Assembly (NCBI GenBank): GCA_021173225.1
Contig: JAJOLK010000008.1
Span: 62,001 to 126,000 of the forward strand
Source: Phycisphaerales bacterium PN19_bin_20
GTDB lineage: Bacteria > Planctomycetota > Phycisphaerae > Phycisphaerales > UBA1924
DNA: 64,000 nucleotides
Direction of reading: 5' to 3'
Below, piece after piece: positions 26,780-35,870 of this stretch. The translations under genes were made by a program, and so were the position numbers. Under the pieces are notes generated by a model. It was not told the origin of the DNA. It worked only from the letters and a program-made list of their open reading frames with translations, and ran no database searches. The stretch's first letter is position 1. Every line of letters begins with the position of its first letter.

Positions 26780-27104
26780 GTTGAACCTCGCGAGGGGATC
26801 GGGCGTGTGCGGAGTGACCGGGGGATTGTTGGACCGGGACCTTGAGCCGAGTGACGACCTTGAACGAGGGTTGCGTCTGGGCGGATACGGCGGAGGCGTT
26901 TGGTTGTCAGGGGCCTGAACGACCCCCGGGGTGGCGACGCAGAACGCACCGCTGCCCATCTATACGAATACCACAGGAAGTGGATTCCTGCAAGTGCAGA
27001 TTGTGTAGGAGGGCGTAGTTAAGGTGGTGGCTGGGTCTATTACGCAAGGCGGGTTGGAAAACTCGCCTGCCAAAGAGGAATTTTAGGCGGGGCGAGCCTG
27101 CAGG
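26780..27104. other. Intergenic region between zwf and a dockerin-protein gene
   Basis: Contains the upstream region of the 25868-26779 gene and the end of zwf. It has AT-richer parts around 26960-27010 but no boxes or hairpins that I can defend. Confidence 0.4.
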
Positions 27105-28706
27105 CTACCGGACGTCTTCGCTGGTGGGGTTGTGCCAGCCTGAGGCGCTGTCGCCGGGGTGAGCGCTCGGGTTGGCGTGGAAGAGCCGGTCGGCGTCTGC
27201 GGGGCCCCATGAGCCCGGTGTGTAGAGGGCGATGGACTCTCTGAGCTGTGGCGACTGGATAAATGGGTCGCAGATTCGCCAGCCGATCTCGACCTCATCG
27301 CGGTTCTTGTAGAGGGTGCGGTCGCCGCGAATGGCGTCGAGGATGAGCGGCCCGTAGGCCTCGATGGATTCGCCGCCGAAGCGTTCGAGGTAGTCAAGTT
27401 CGAGCAGTGCGGAATCGAGCTTGAGGCCTGCGCCTGGCACCTTGCCCTCTATGCGGAGGCTGATGCCCTCGCGCGGTGCGATGTTGATGACCAGGCGATT
27501 GGCGGGGCGGTTGGCGAGGGAGGGGTCGAGCTTGCCGAAGAGCTGGACGGGCGGGCGGCGGAACTGGACGACGATCTCGGTGAGCTTGGTGGCGAGGCGT
27601 TTGCCGCTGCGGACGTAGAAGGGGACGCCGGCCCAGCGCCAGTTGTCAAAGTTCAGGCGCATGGCGGCGTAGGTCTCGGTGCGGCGCGCGGGGTCAACGC
27701 CGGTTTCTTCGGTGTAGGCGCGGTCCTCGGGCTTGGGCCCGCGGTCGTAGCGGCCCAGGACGCCGAACTTGGCGGCGTGCTCTGGCCTGACGGGGACGCA
27801 GCTGTTGAGCAGCTTGATCTTTTCGCGCATGATGGCGGGGGCGTCGAAGACGCTGGGTGGCTCCATGGCGACCATGCACAGGACCTGGAGCAGGTGGCTC
27901 TGGACCATGTCGCGCAGGGCGCCGGCGGAGTCGTAAAAGTTGGCGGCGCGTGAGCCGACGCCGACGGTTTCGGCGGCGGTGATCTGGACATGGTCTACGT
28001 AGTTGCGGTTCCAGAGCGGCTCAAAGATGGTGTTGGCGAAGCGCATGACGGCGATGTTCTGGACGAGTTCCTTGCCCAGGTAGTGGTCGATACGGAAGAT
28101 GGCGTCTTCCTCGAAGACGCGTCCGAGGGCTTGGTTGAGCGAGACGGTGGTAGGAAGGTCGGTGCCAAAGGGTTTTTCGATGATGATGCGTTGCCAGGCC
28201 GTGGCGTCAGCATTGATGGAGCACCAGCGGTGGCCCTCGGCAACGAGGCCCGAGACGCCGAGGTTGTTGATGATGCCCTCGTAGAGGTTGGGCGAGACTG
28301 AGAGGTAAAAGAGCAGGTTGGGCATGCCGCCCTGGCGGAGGGTGCCGGTCTCTGAGGCGAGCTGGACGGCGCGTTTGGCGAGCCCGGGCATGGAGTCGGG
28401 CGATGCGCCGTCGCCGGCGTGGTAGAAGAGGCGTGCGGCGAAGGCGGGCCAGCGTGCGGGGTCAAAGTTGACAGAGAACTGGCGCGAGCTTTCGAGCATT
28501 TTTTCGCGGAAGGCGTCGTCGGTCAGCGGCGTACGGCTGACGCCCAGGACGGTGAACCCGCGCGGGAGGCGTCCTTGGCGGTCCAGGTCGTAAAGTGCGG
28601 GGATGAGCTTTCGTGCGGTCAGGTCGCCGGAGGCGCCAAAGATGACGAGCACGCAAGGGTCGGCCATGATCGAGGCGGATGTCATGAGCAAGCGTATCGG
28701 CAGCAT
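27105..28706 (-). CDS. zwf: Glucose-6-phosphate 1-dehydrogenase
   Basis: Oxidises glucose 6-phosphate to 6-phosphogluconolactone with NADP in the oxidative pentose phosphate pathway. 533 aa, a little over the usual 490-510. The N-terminal Rossmann motif is V-I-F-G-A-S-G-D-L-T, and the active-site signature is R-I-D-H-Y-L-G-K-E. K-P-F-G and Y-E-G-I-I are also conserved. Possible starts are ATG 28706, 28685 or 28667; none has a good ribosome binding site, and the last gives the most typical N-terminus. It is divergent from the thiamine gene, 12 bases away at the longest reading. No 6-phosphogluconolactonase gene is adjacent. Confidence 0.96.
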   Translation of the reverse strand: MLPIRLLMTSASIMADPCVLVIFGASGDLTARKLIPALYDLDRQGRLPRGFTVLGVSRTPLTDDAFREKMLESSRQFSVNFDPARWPAFAARLFYHAGDGASPDSMPGLAKRAVQLASETGTLRQGGMPNLLFYLSVSPNLYEGIINNLGVSGLVAEGHRWCSINADATAWQRIIIEKPFGTDLPTTVSLNQALGRVFEEDAIFRIDHYLGKELVQNIAVMRFANTIFEPLWNRNYVDHVQITAAETVGVGSRAANFYDSAGALRDMVQSHLLQVLCMVAMEPPSVFDAPAIMREKIKLLNSCVPVRPEHAAKFGVLGRYDRGPKPEDRAYTEETGVDPARRTETYAAMRLNFDNWRWAGVPFYVRSGKRLATKLTEIVVQFRRPPVQLFGKLDPSLANRPANRLVINIAPREGISLRIEGKVPGAGLKLDSALLELDYLERFGGESIEAYGPLILDAIRGDRTLYKNRDEVEIGWRICDPFIQSPQLRESIALYTPGSWGPADADRLFHANPSAHPGDSASGWHNPTSEDVR

Positions 28707-28718
28707 TGGGGTCCGGCG

Positions 28719-29894
28719 ATGAGCGCCGGGCAGATCAGTGACGGTGAAGACGCGCAGGGCGGCAGGCCTCTAGCGCTCGGGGCTGGAGTGCGGACGCTGG
28801 ACGCGAGCTTGAACAGGGCCCGCGAGGCGCTGCGCGTACTGGAAGATGTGGCGCGGTTTGAGCTGGATCACGCGGGGCTGAGCGCTGAGCTGAAGGTGAT
28901 TCGGCACGGGCTGGCGGAGGTTGCTGGCGCGGTACCTGGGGGTGTGATGGCGCTCATGGCGGCGCGGGACACACCCGGTGATGTGGGGACCGAGCACAAG
29001 ACGCCGGCGGAGCTGATGCGGGCGGATGTGCGTGCGGTAGCGGTCGCGGCGGGCAAGCGGCTGGGCGAGGCGCTGCGGACCATCGAGGAGTGCCTCAAGG
29101 TGCTGGCACCCGCGGCGGCGGTGCGGCAGGTCGAGGCGCTGCGGTACCGGGGTTATGAAGTGGAGAAGCGGCTGGTGCTGGCGCTGGGGACTGGTCGGGG
29201 GGTGCAGTGGCAACTGTGCGTGCTGATCAGTGAGGCGCTGTGCGTGAGGCCGTGGGAGCGGGTGGCGGCTGAGGCGATTGCCGGCGGCGCTGACTGCGTG
29301 CAACTGCGTGAGAAGGGGCTGGGGGGCGCGGAGCTTTTGGCGCGGGCGCGAGCGCTGGTGGCGATCGCGCGGGCGACCCCGGTGGGGAGCGGGAGCTTGG
29401 GGGGCGGGAGCTTGGTGGGCGGACCGGGCGTTGCGGCACGAGCCAGCGTGATTATCAACGATCGACCTGATATCGCGCTGCTGGCAGGGGCCGACGGCGT
29501 GCACTTGGGCCAAGAGGACCTGAGCGTTGAAAGCGTTCGGCGGCTGGCGGGCGATGGGCTTGTGGTGGGCGTGAGCACGCACGACTTGGCCGAGGCCCGG
29601 CGCGCGGTGGATCAGGGCGCGGACTACTGCGGGGTCGGTGCGATGTTCACCACGGCGACCAAGGCGCGGGCGGTGAGCGGCGTGGGATACCTACGCGCGT
29701 ATGTGGGCGAGGCGGGGCTGAGCAGGGTGCCGCATCTGGCTATTGGGGGGATCACGCCTGAGAATGTGGGGGAGCTGGCGGCGGCAAGGTGCCGGGGCGT
29801 GGCGGTCAGCGCGGTGGTGTGCGGCGCGGCAGACCCCGGCGTTGTGTGCGGCGCGATCGTGCGGGGGCTGCGTGGCGGGGGAGGTGGGGGTTGA
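28719..29894 (+). CDS. thiE: ThiD2-ThiE fusion: thiamine-phosphate synthase with N-terminal ThiD2 domain
   Basis: 391 aa from the ATG at 28719; the longer open frame overlaps zwf. Residues about 20-150 match the ThiD2 domain (L-N-R-A-R-E-A-L-R-V-L-E-D-V-A-R-F), a non-canonical HMP-phosphate kinase-related module. Residues about 165-385 are ThiE: V-Q-L-R-E-K near the start, I-I-N-D-R-P-D-I-A-L-L, A-D-G-V-H-L-G-Q-E-D, and G-G-I-T-P-E-N. ThiE joins HMP-PP and thiazole phosphate to thiamine phosphate. A Gly-rich insert (about 223-236) and a C-terminal Gly run are local oddities. The downstream M16 peptidase follows after 37 bases. Confidence 0.9.
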   Translation: MSAGQISDGEDAQGGRPLALGAGVRTLDASLNRAREALRVLEDVARFELDHAGLSAELKVIRHGLAEVAGAVPGGVMALMAARDTPGDVGTEHKTPAELMRADVRAVAVAAGKRLGEALRTIEECLKVLAPAAAVRQVEALRYRGYEVEKRLVLALGTGRGVQWQLCVLISEALCVRPWERVAAEAIAGGADCVQLREKGLGGAELLARARALVAIARATPVGSGSLGGGSLVGGPGVAARASVIINDRPDIALLAGADGVHLGQEDLSVESVRRLAGDGLVVGVSTHDLAEARRAVDQGADYCGVGAMFTTATKARAVSGVGYLRAYVGEAGLSRVPHLAIGGITPENVGELAAARCRGVAVSAVVCGAADPGVVCGAIVRGLRGGGGGG

Positions 29895-29931
29895 GGCGGG
29901 GGTTGAGGTGGCGCCCGATCTACCATCGGCC

Positions 29932-31155
29932 ATGGGCGTGACCTTCAAGCGTGCGACGTTGAACAACGGGCTGACGGTGGTGGGGGAGGTTGATCCCTCG
30001 GCGCACACCTCGGCGGTGGGTTTCTTTGTCAAGACCGGCGCGCGCGACGAGGCCTCTGGGGTCATGGGCGTCTCGCACTTTCTTGAGCACATGATGTTCA
30101 AGGGCACGCCTACGCGCAGCAGCGACGACGTGAACCGCGCGTTCGACGCGATGGGCGCGCGGGCCAACGCGTATACCAGCACAGAGATGACGGCGTTTTA
30201 CGCGTCGGTACTGCCAGAGTTTCTGCCCGCGGCAACTGAGCTGCTGGCCGACATGATGCGGCCCGCGCTGCGCGAGGAGGACTTTACGACCGAGAAGGGC
30301 GTGATCCTGGAAGAGATCGCGATGTACAAGGACGAGCCGGTGTGGGTGCTGTACGACGCGCTGATGGAGGCGTACTTTGCGGGTTCGCCGCTGGGGCACC
30401 GCGTGCTGGGGACGTCCGAGACCGTCGCCGGCCTGCGCGTTGAGCAGATGCGGGCGTACTTTGGCTCGCGGTATTCATCAGACAACACGACCGTTGCGCT
30501 GGCGGGCAAGGTGGACTTTGACGCGACGGTTACGCAGATCGACAAGCTCTGCGGCGGCTGGCAGCGGACGGGTGTGGGCGGCGCGGGGCGGTCAGCGGGC
30601 ACGACGGCGGGGCCTGAGCTACGCCTGACGGACGCGAAGCTCAGCCGGGGATATCGGATGATGGTGTGCCCGGGGCCCTCGAGCACGGACGAGCGCCGTT
30701 ACGCGGCGTTTGTGGCGGCGCAGGTGCTGGGCGGCGCGGACAACAGCCGCTTTCACTGGAGCTTGGTCGAGACCGGGCTGGTTGAGGAAGCGGAGTGCAG
30801 CTACGAGCCGATGGACGGGCTGGGGGCGTTCCGCGTGATGCTGGTGGGCGAGCCCGAGGCGCTTGAGGGCGCGTGGGAGACGGCGATGCGGGCGTGCCGC
30901 GAGCTGGCGGGGAGCTTGACCGAGCACGACGTTGAGGTGGTCCGCAGCAAGGTGGCAACGGGCGTGGTGGTGGCGGGCGAGCGGCCTGAGGGGCGGATGC
31001 ACCGGCTTGGGCGGCAGTGGCTGTATCACGGGGCGTACACGCCAATGGAAGATGAGCTTGCGCGCGTGAATGCCGTGACGGTGGCGGGCGTGCGTGAGCT
31101 GCTGGCGGCGATGCCGATTGCGCCCGGTGCGGTTGGGACGCTGCTGCCTGGCTGA
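29932..31155 (+). CDS. M16 family zinc peptidase (processing peptidase beta-like)
   Basis: 407 aa from the ATG at 29932; the open frame extends into thiE but does not resemble protein there. The inverted zinc motif H-F-L-E-H (His49, Glu52, His53) and distal ligand Glu128 in E-K-G-V-I-L-E-E-I are present, as is R-A-N-A-Y-T-S-T-E-M-T. Enzymes of this family cut short peptides or presequences; many bacteria have one or two copies. Residues 250-407 form the second, non-catalytic half. The substrate is unknown. It may be cotranscribed with thiE. Confidence 0.93.
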   Translation: MGVTFKRATLNNGLTVVGEVDPSAHTSAVGFFVKTGARDEASGVMGVSHFLEHMMFKGTPTRSSDDVNRAFDAMGARANAYTSTEMTAFYASVLPEFLPAATELLADMMRPALREEDFTTEKGVILEEIAMYKDEPVWVLYDALMEAYFAGSPLGHRVLGTSETVAGLRVEQMRAYFGSRYSSDNTTVALAGKVDFDATVTQIDKLCGGWQRTGVGGAGRSAGTTAGPELRLTDAKLSRGYRMMVCPGPSSTDERRYAAFVAAQVLGGADNSRFHWSLVETGLVEEAECSYEPMDGLGAFRVMLVGEPEALEGAWETAMRACRELAGSLTEHDVEVVRSKVATGVVVAGERPEGRMHRLGRQWLYHGAYTPMEDELARVNAVTVAGVRELLAAMPIAPGAVGTLLPG

Positions 31156-31433
31156 GCGTCGCGCGGGAAGTGCGTGCCTGGTCAGGGTGCTCAGGAGGTT
31201 TGTGAGGGCGGGAAGTACCGAAACGGTACCGATAACGCGAACGATCCACCGTCTGTACACCGCAAAGCCGTACATACGCCGAGCGGGGCGGGTGGATTTG
31301 GTGATCCTGACGCTTGGTGGGGTGTGCGCGGGGCGAAGGCGCGGGTATATTCGAGGTGCTGGTCGCCGCACGCGCGGGGGCCGAGCGGCCCGGCTTATGA
31401 CGGCTCGGCGGTGTGTGACAGGAGGTCTAGACC

Positions 31434-31745
31434 ATGCTGGTGATTACCAGGCGCGAGGGTGAGGAGGTGGTCATCGGCGACCCGCGCAACCCAATCGGGG
31501 TCGTGCGCATCGCCAGCATCCGCGGCGACCGCGTTCGCATCGCCTTTGACTTTCCGCGGCATGTGCAGGTGCATCGCAAGGAGATCGCCGAGCAGATCAT
31601 CGAGGAGCCCGGGCCCGAGGTGCTGGCGAAGCTGCGGCCTGGTCAAGGCGGCGAGGGTGCCACCGCGCAGGCGACGGGCACGGATGCGGCACCGGTGGAC
31701 CAAGCTGGTGGTGGCGGTGGCAGTGGTGCGACGCCAGCCGTGTGA
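31434..31745 (+). CDS. csrA: Carbon storage regulator CsrA with C-terminal tail
   Basis: Post-transcriptional regulator that binds GGA motifs in mRNA leaders. 103 aa against about 61 for the standard form. The core M-L-V-I-T-R-R-E-G-E-E-V-V-I-G-D opens the protein, with V-R-I-A-F-D-F-P-R-H-V-Q-V-H-R-K-E-I carrying the conserved RNA-binding strand. Residues 65-103 are a Gly/Ala/Thr-rich disordered extension. AGGAGG lies 8 bases before the ATG. In many bacteria csrA sits with flagellar genes; here none are near. Confidence 0.95.
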   Translation: MLVITRREGEEVVIGDPRNPIGVVRIASIRGDRVRIAFDFPRHVQVHRKEIAEQIIEEPGPEVLAKLRPGQGGEGATAQATGTDAAPVDQAGGGGGSGATPAV

Positions 31746-31760
31746 GAATGGTCGCGGCGA

Positions 31761-32597
31761 TCAGACTGCCGAGAGCTCGCGGGCGCGTTGTGTGCCGGCG
31801 GCGACGGCGCGGTCTACGGCATCCATGACTTCGAGGCGGTCGAGAGTTTCGCAGGCACTGGCGGTGGTGCCGCCTCTGCTGGTGACGGCGGCGCGGAGCG
31901 CCTCGGGCGTGGCCTGGTCTGCTTCGAGCAGGCGGGCGGCCCCGATGATGGTCTGGCGGACGATTGCGCGGGCGGCCTCTGGCTCAAAGCCTTGCTGGCG
32001 TGCGGCGCGGGTCAGCGCTTCGGCCAGGTAAAAGACATAGGCGGGCCCGCTGCCAGCGAGCGCGGTGAACGCGTCCATCATCGGTTCAGGTGCTTCCACC
32101 ACCACCGGCCCGGTGCTGAGGAAGAGTTGTTCCGCGTACAGGGCGTCGTTGGGCGAGAGGCCCTGGTCATGGCAGATGGCGGTGCAGCCTTGGCCGACGC
32201 TGGCGGGGAGGTTGGGCATCGCGCGCGTGACGCAGGGGGCGGCAAGCCCAGCCCGCAAACGGTCGAGCCTTACGCCCGCGAGGATGGAGATCAACAGGTG
32301 CTCTGGGCCCAGCGTAAGAGGGGCGGCGGTCAGGCGGGCGGCGGTAAGCTGCTCGCACAGCGCGGTGAAGCCCTGGGGCTTGATGGCCAGCAGGATCGCG
32401 GCCTTGGGCGGCAGAGCGAGCAGAGACGCGACCGACGGGAAGACGCGCGCACCTCGCGCGGCGAGGTCAGCGGCTTTGGCGGTAGTGGGCTCGATGATGG
32501 TCAGGTCGGCGGGGGTTAGCAACCCAGCACGCAGCGCGCCGGCGGTGATGGCCGAGCCCATGTTGCCGAAGCCGATGACCAGGAGTGGGCGTGGCAT
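31761..32597 (-). CDS. proC: Pyrroline-5-carboxylate reductase
   Basis: Last step of proline synthesis: reduces 1-pyrroline-5-carboxylate with NAD(P)H. 278 aa from the ATG at 32597 (the open frame runs on to 33200 against accA). The Rossmann motif is I-G-F-G-N-M-G-S-A-I. Conserved residues include I-K-P-Q, R-A-M-P-N-L-P-A-S-V-G and the signature G-S-G-P-A-Y-V-F-Y-L-A-E-A, followed by S-R-G-G-T-T-A. It converges on csrA with 15 bases between. Confidence 0.95.
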   Translation of the reverse strand: MPRPLLVIGFGNMGSAITAGALRAGLLTPADLTIIEPTTAKAADLAARGARVFPSVASLLALPPKAAILLAIKPQGFTALCEQLTAARLTAAPLTLGPEHLLISILAGVRLDRLRAGLAAPCVTRAMPNLPASVGQGCTAICHDQGLSPNDALYAEQLFLSTGPVVVEAPEPMMDAFTALAGSGPAYVFYLAEALTRAARQQGFEPEAARAIVRQTIIGAARLLEADQATPEALRAAVTSRGGTTASACETLDRLEVMDAVDRAVAAGTQRARELSAV

Positions 32598-32664
32598 GGG
32601 CGGAGGGTATGGGGTAGGGCGTGCGGTTGGGGCGTGCGGTTGGGGGCGTGCTGCTGATGTTGTT

Positions 32665-32704
32665 GGCGGCTGTGGTGGTTGGCGGCTGTGGTGGTTGGCG
32701 GCTG
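32665..32704. repeat. 16-bp tandem repeat upstream of accA
   Basis: The unit GGCGGCTGTGGTGGTT occurs 2.5 times. It lies in the divergent proC/accA intergenic region. Confidence 0.8.
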
Positions 32705-32780
32705 GTAGAATGCTGATCTTTGGGCCGATGCGTGGCGACGCCGCCGCGTGCTGGGCCGGGTTTTTATGTGAGCAACGCGC

Positions 32781-33782
32781 ATGTCGAGCTACTACGTGCT
32801 GGAGTTCGAGAAGCCGGTGGTGGAGCTGGACAAGCAGATCGAGCAGACGGAGCTTGAGCTTGCGGGTGCGGGCGAGGGCGAGGGCGAGCGTTCTGGTTTG
32901 AGCAAGCGCGTGAGCGAGCTGCGTGCGGCGCGTGATCAGACGCTGGCGGCGTTGTACAGCAATCTTTCGGCGTGGGAGGTGGTGCGTGTGGCGCGGCACC
33001 CCAAGCGGCCGCAGAGCCGAGATTACATCGAGACGATCTGCAAGGACTTTGTCGAGCTGCACGGGGACCGGCGGTTTGGCGACGACCCGGCGATGGTGAC
33101 GGGCTTTGCGCGTCTGGGCCCGCACAAGGTGCTGGTGGTGGGGCATCAGAAGGGGCGTACGACGAGCGAAAAGATCGCCTGCCACTTTGGTTGCGCGCAC
33201 CCTGAGGGGTACCGCAAGGCGCTGCTGAAGATGCAGCTTGCGGAGAAGCTGGGCGTGCCGATCGTGACGTTTGTTGACACCCCGGGCGCGTACCCGGGCC
33301 TAGGCGCGGAGCAGCGCGGGCAGGCGGAGGCGATCGCGGTGAACCTGCGTGAGATGTCGATGCTGCGAACGCCGATTGTCACGGTGGTGATTGGCGAGGG
33401 CGGTTCTGGGGGCGCGCTGGGGATCGCGGTCTCGGACCGGGTCTCGATGCTGAGCAACAGCTGGTACTCGGTGATCAGCCCTGAGGGTTGCGCGGCGATC
33501 TTGTGGAAGGCCGCGAACGAACAGACCAACCTGCTGGCGGCGACGGCGCTGAAGCTGACGGCGAGCGACAACCTGCGGCTGGGGATCGTTGACTCGGTGA
33601 TCGCTGAGCCGCTGGGTGGCGCGCACCGCGACGGGCGCGCGACGGCGCGGTCGGTGGAGGCGTGGATCGTGGACCAGCTCTCGGTGCTCAAGCGATTGGA
33701 CAAGCAATCGCTGGTGGATGCGCGGTACGCGAGGTTTCGCAAGCTGGGGTCGTTCCTTGAGGCGGATGCGCCGAGTGTGTGA
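32781..33782 (+). CDS. accA: Acetyl-CoA carboxylase carboxyltransferase subunit alpha
   Basis: Transfers the carboxyl group from biotin to acetyl-CoA, the first committed step of fatty acid synthesis, with AccD as partner. 333 aa, typical length. The N-terminus Y-V-L-E-F-E-K-P-V-V-E-L is family-like. Conserved motifs are R-P-Q-S-R-D-Y-I, V-G-H-Q-K-G-R-T-T-S-E-K, V-D-T-P-G-A-Y-P-G and G-E-G-G-S-G-G-A-L. accD is not in the window, as is usual when accA stands alone. A 12-bp repeat overlaps its stop codon. Confidence 0.97.
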   Translation: MSSYYVLEFEKPVVELDKQIEQTELELAGAGEGEGERSGLSKRVSELRAARDQTLAALYSNLSAWEVVRVARHPKRPQSRDYIETICKDFVELHGDRRFGDDPAMVTGFARLGPHKVLVVGHQKGRTTSEKIACHFGCAHPEGYRKALLKMQLAEKLGVPIVTFVDTPGAYPGLGAEQRGQAEAIAVNLREMSMLRTPIVTVVIGEGGSGGALGIAVSDRVSMLSNSWYSVISPEGCAAILWKAANEQTNLLAATALKLTASDNLRLGIVDSVIAEPLGGAHRDGRATARSVEAWIVDQLSVLKRLDKQSLVDARYARFRKLGSFLEADAPSV

Positions 33783-33822
33783 GCGGGTGTGTGAGCGGGT
33801 GTGTGAGTGGGCGTGCGAGCGG
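33775..33822. repeat. 12-bp tandem repeat at the accA stop
   Basis: Four copies of GTGTGTGAGCGG, the last two decayed. The first copy supplies the accA TGA, and the array continues into the gap before the DksA-like gene. Confidence 0.8.
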
Positions 33823-33944
33823 GCGCGCATCGGGTTTGATTCCTGGGTGTGCGCGTGAACGCGTGCGATGAAGGGCACTGGGCGTGAGTGCTGGGCCTAT
33901 GGTTGCCGCCGTTTGAGTCCACCCAACGACGGAGGAGGTGCGCC

Positions 33945-35093
33945 GTGGCCAAGTCCAAGCCGTCAAAGAAGTCCGTAAGCAAGTCCGCCACCAAGAAGGT
34001 CGGCAAGGTGTCGGCCAAACCTGCGGCCAAGCCGCCCGCCAAGGCTGCCAGCAGCAAGGCGTCAGCCAGTAAGCCGCCAGCGAGCAAGGCAGCAGCTAGC
34101 AAGGCAGCAGCGAGCAAGGCACCAGCGAGCAAGGCGTCGGTCAGCAAGGGCTCTGCGGCGAAGGCGGTGGCCGCCAAGCCCGCGCCCGCGAAGCCGGCGG
34201 CTGGCAAGCCCGTGACTGAGAAGGTTGTGGCCAAGCCCGCGGCGAAGGCGTCGGGCAAGGTGGCCATGAGCGCTTCCACGAGCGCGGGTGCGAGCGCGGC
34301 CACGAGCGCGGGTGCGAAGGCGGCGGCGCAGGTCGCGTCGAAGTCTGGCGTGAAGGCTGGGGCCAAGGCTGGGGCGACGGCCGTGGAGAATCCGGCGGAG
34401 AAGTTGGGTGAGGTGGTGAAGCCCGCGGCGTTGGCTGTGCCGGTGGTTGACGACAAGAACAAGCCCAAAGGCATCACGGTGATTGACAACAAGCCGGGCT
34501 CGGGTCGGAAGCCGCCCAAGCCCAAGAAGGTCGTAGAGATGCCGCAGCTGGGCCCGCCTTTGCTGAGCGCGGGGAAGAAGTGGAAGCCGCTGATTGTGTC
34601 GGGGCCCAACGCGCCGAAGGCGGCGGCGAAGGACGTGAACCCCGAGAGCCTCAAGGGTAAGAGCCCGCTGAGCAAGAAGGAGTTGGACCACTACCGCGGG
34701 CTGCTGCTGAAGAAGCGCGGCGAGCTGGTGGGCGATGTCTCGACGATGGAGTCAGCGGCGTTGCACGACGCCTCTGGCAATCTGAGCAACACGCCGCAGC
34801 ACGTGGCGGAGCAGGGCAGCGAGGCGTACGAGCAGAGCCTGTCACTGGGGATCGCGGAGGTCGACCGCCAGTTGATCCGTGAGATCGACGAGGCGCTCAG
34901 GCGGATTGCGGACTCTTCGTACGGGCTGTGCCAGCGGACGGGCAAGCCGATCAGCAAGGAGCGGCTGGACGAGCTGCCCTGGACGCGGCTGTCGATCGAG
35001 GCGGCGCGCGAGTATGAGAAGCGGACGTTCTTCCCGCGCGGGAGCTCGTCTGAGTCATCACGCGTGGGCGGGTCTTCATCCTCGGGTGACTGA
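33945..35093 (+). CDS. TraR/DksA-like protein with long Lys/Ala-rich N-terminal tail
   Basis: 382 aa from the GTG at 33945, which has GGAGGAGG 6 bases upstream. Residues 1-160 are almost only K, A, S, P and V in short repeats (A-S-K-A-A-A-S-K), like histone H1 tails, followed by a Pro/Gly linker. The last 150 aa are DksA-like: E-L-D-H-Y-R-G-L-L-L-K-K-R-G-E-L, a coiled-coil pair, then the motif Y-G-L-C-Q-R-T-G-K-P-I-S-K-E-R-L-D-E-L-P-W. In that motif only one of four zinc-ligand cysteines remains, so the finger probably folds without zinc. DksA proteins enter the RNA polymerase secondary channel. It is followed by lspA after 12 bases and the two genes are likely one operon. Confidence 0.87.
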   Translation: MAKSKPSKKSVSKSATKKVGKVSAKPAAKPPAKAASSKASASKPPASKAAASKAAASKAPASKASVSKGSAAKAVAAKPAPAKPAAGKPVTEKVVAKPAAKASGKVAMSASTSAGASAATSAGAKAAAQVASKSGVKAGAKAGATAVENPAEKLGEVVKPAALAVPVVDDKNKPKGITVIDNKPGSGRKPPKPKKVVEMPQLGPPLLSAGKKWKPLIVSGPNAPKAAAKDVNPESLKGKSPLSKKELDHYRGLLLKKRGELVGDVSTMESAALHDASGNLSNTPQHVAEQGSEAYEQSLSLGIAEVDRQLIREIDEALRRIADSSYGLCQRTGKPISKERLDELPWTRLSIEAAREYEKRTFFPRGSSSESSRVGGSSSSGD

Positions 35094-35105
35094 CGCGGGC
35101 GGACC

Positions 35106-35870
35106 ATGAGCAGCAGACCTGAGCAGCCCGGTGGTGACGAGTCGCGGGCGGCGGCAGTCGTTGATGGAGCGGGCGCGGTGCACGGATCGGGCAGGCGGTG
35201 GGCGTGGATCGTGCTACTGGGCGTCACGCTGCTTGGGCTTGGGCTGGACTTAGCGACCAAGTACTGGTCGTTTGAGACCATCGCGGACCGGCCCGTGATC
35301 GTTGATCGTCAAGAGGTGCTGCGGCTGGCGCGGGAGGTTTCGCCCGGCGCAATTGCGTTGCTGATCCCGAGCCACGAGCCGGTGACGGTGGTGCCGGGGC
35401 TACTGGACTTCACGCTGGTGCTAAACCCGGGTGCGGTGTTTGGGATTGGCCCGGGCAAGCGGTGGTTTTTCATGACCTTCACGGTGGTGGCCCTCGGCGG
35501 CGGCGTGCTGCTGTTCTTGCGGGCGACGGGCCCGCGTGACTTTGGCGCGCACGCTTCGGTCGGGCTGCTGCTGGCAGGTGGGCTTGGCAACCTGTACGAC
35601 CGGTTGTTTTACGGGTGCGTGCGGGACTTTATTCATCCGCTTCCAGGAGTGAAGTTTCCGTTTGGCTGGCGGCCGTTTGGCGGGAGCGGCGAGGTCTGGC
35701 CGTACGTCTCGAACGTGGCGGACCTGCTGCTGATCATCGGGATTGTGTATCTGGTGGTGTATTTGTGGCGGAGCGACGCGGCGGCGGCGGCCGCGCGGGC
35801 TCAGGCTGTTCAGGCCAAAGCTGGCGAGGCCAAGGCTGGTGGGAATGGCGCCGATGGAGCCGGAGCTTGA
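35106..35870 (+). CDS. lspA: Lipoprotein signal peptidase (signal peptidase II)
   Basis: Membrane aspartyl protease that removes signal peptides from prolipoproteins. 254 aa, longer than the usual 160-170, because of an N-terminal extension, a 35-aa periplasmic insert after the first helix and an Ala-rich tail. Catalytic motifs are G-N-L-Y-D-R-L...V-R-D-F-I and S-N-V-A-D-L-L-L-I-I-G. Four hydrophobic segments start at about residues 33, 118, 148 and 200. It overlaps the next gene by 4 bases. It is relevant to the lipoproteins at 10783 and 53334. Confidence 0.95.
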   Translation: MSSRPEQPGGDESRAAAVVDGAGAVHGSGRRWAWIVLLGVTLLGLGLDLATKYWSFETIADRPVIVDRQEVLRLAREVSPGAIALLIPSHEPVTVVPGLLDFTLVLNPGAVFGIGPGKRWFFMTFTVVALGGGVLLFLRATGPRDFGAHASVGLLLAGGLGNLYDRLFYGCVRDFIHPLPGVKFPFGWRPFGGSGEVWPYVSNVADLLLIIGIVYLVVYLWRSDAAAAAARAQAVQAKAGEAKAGGNGADGAGA

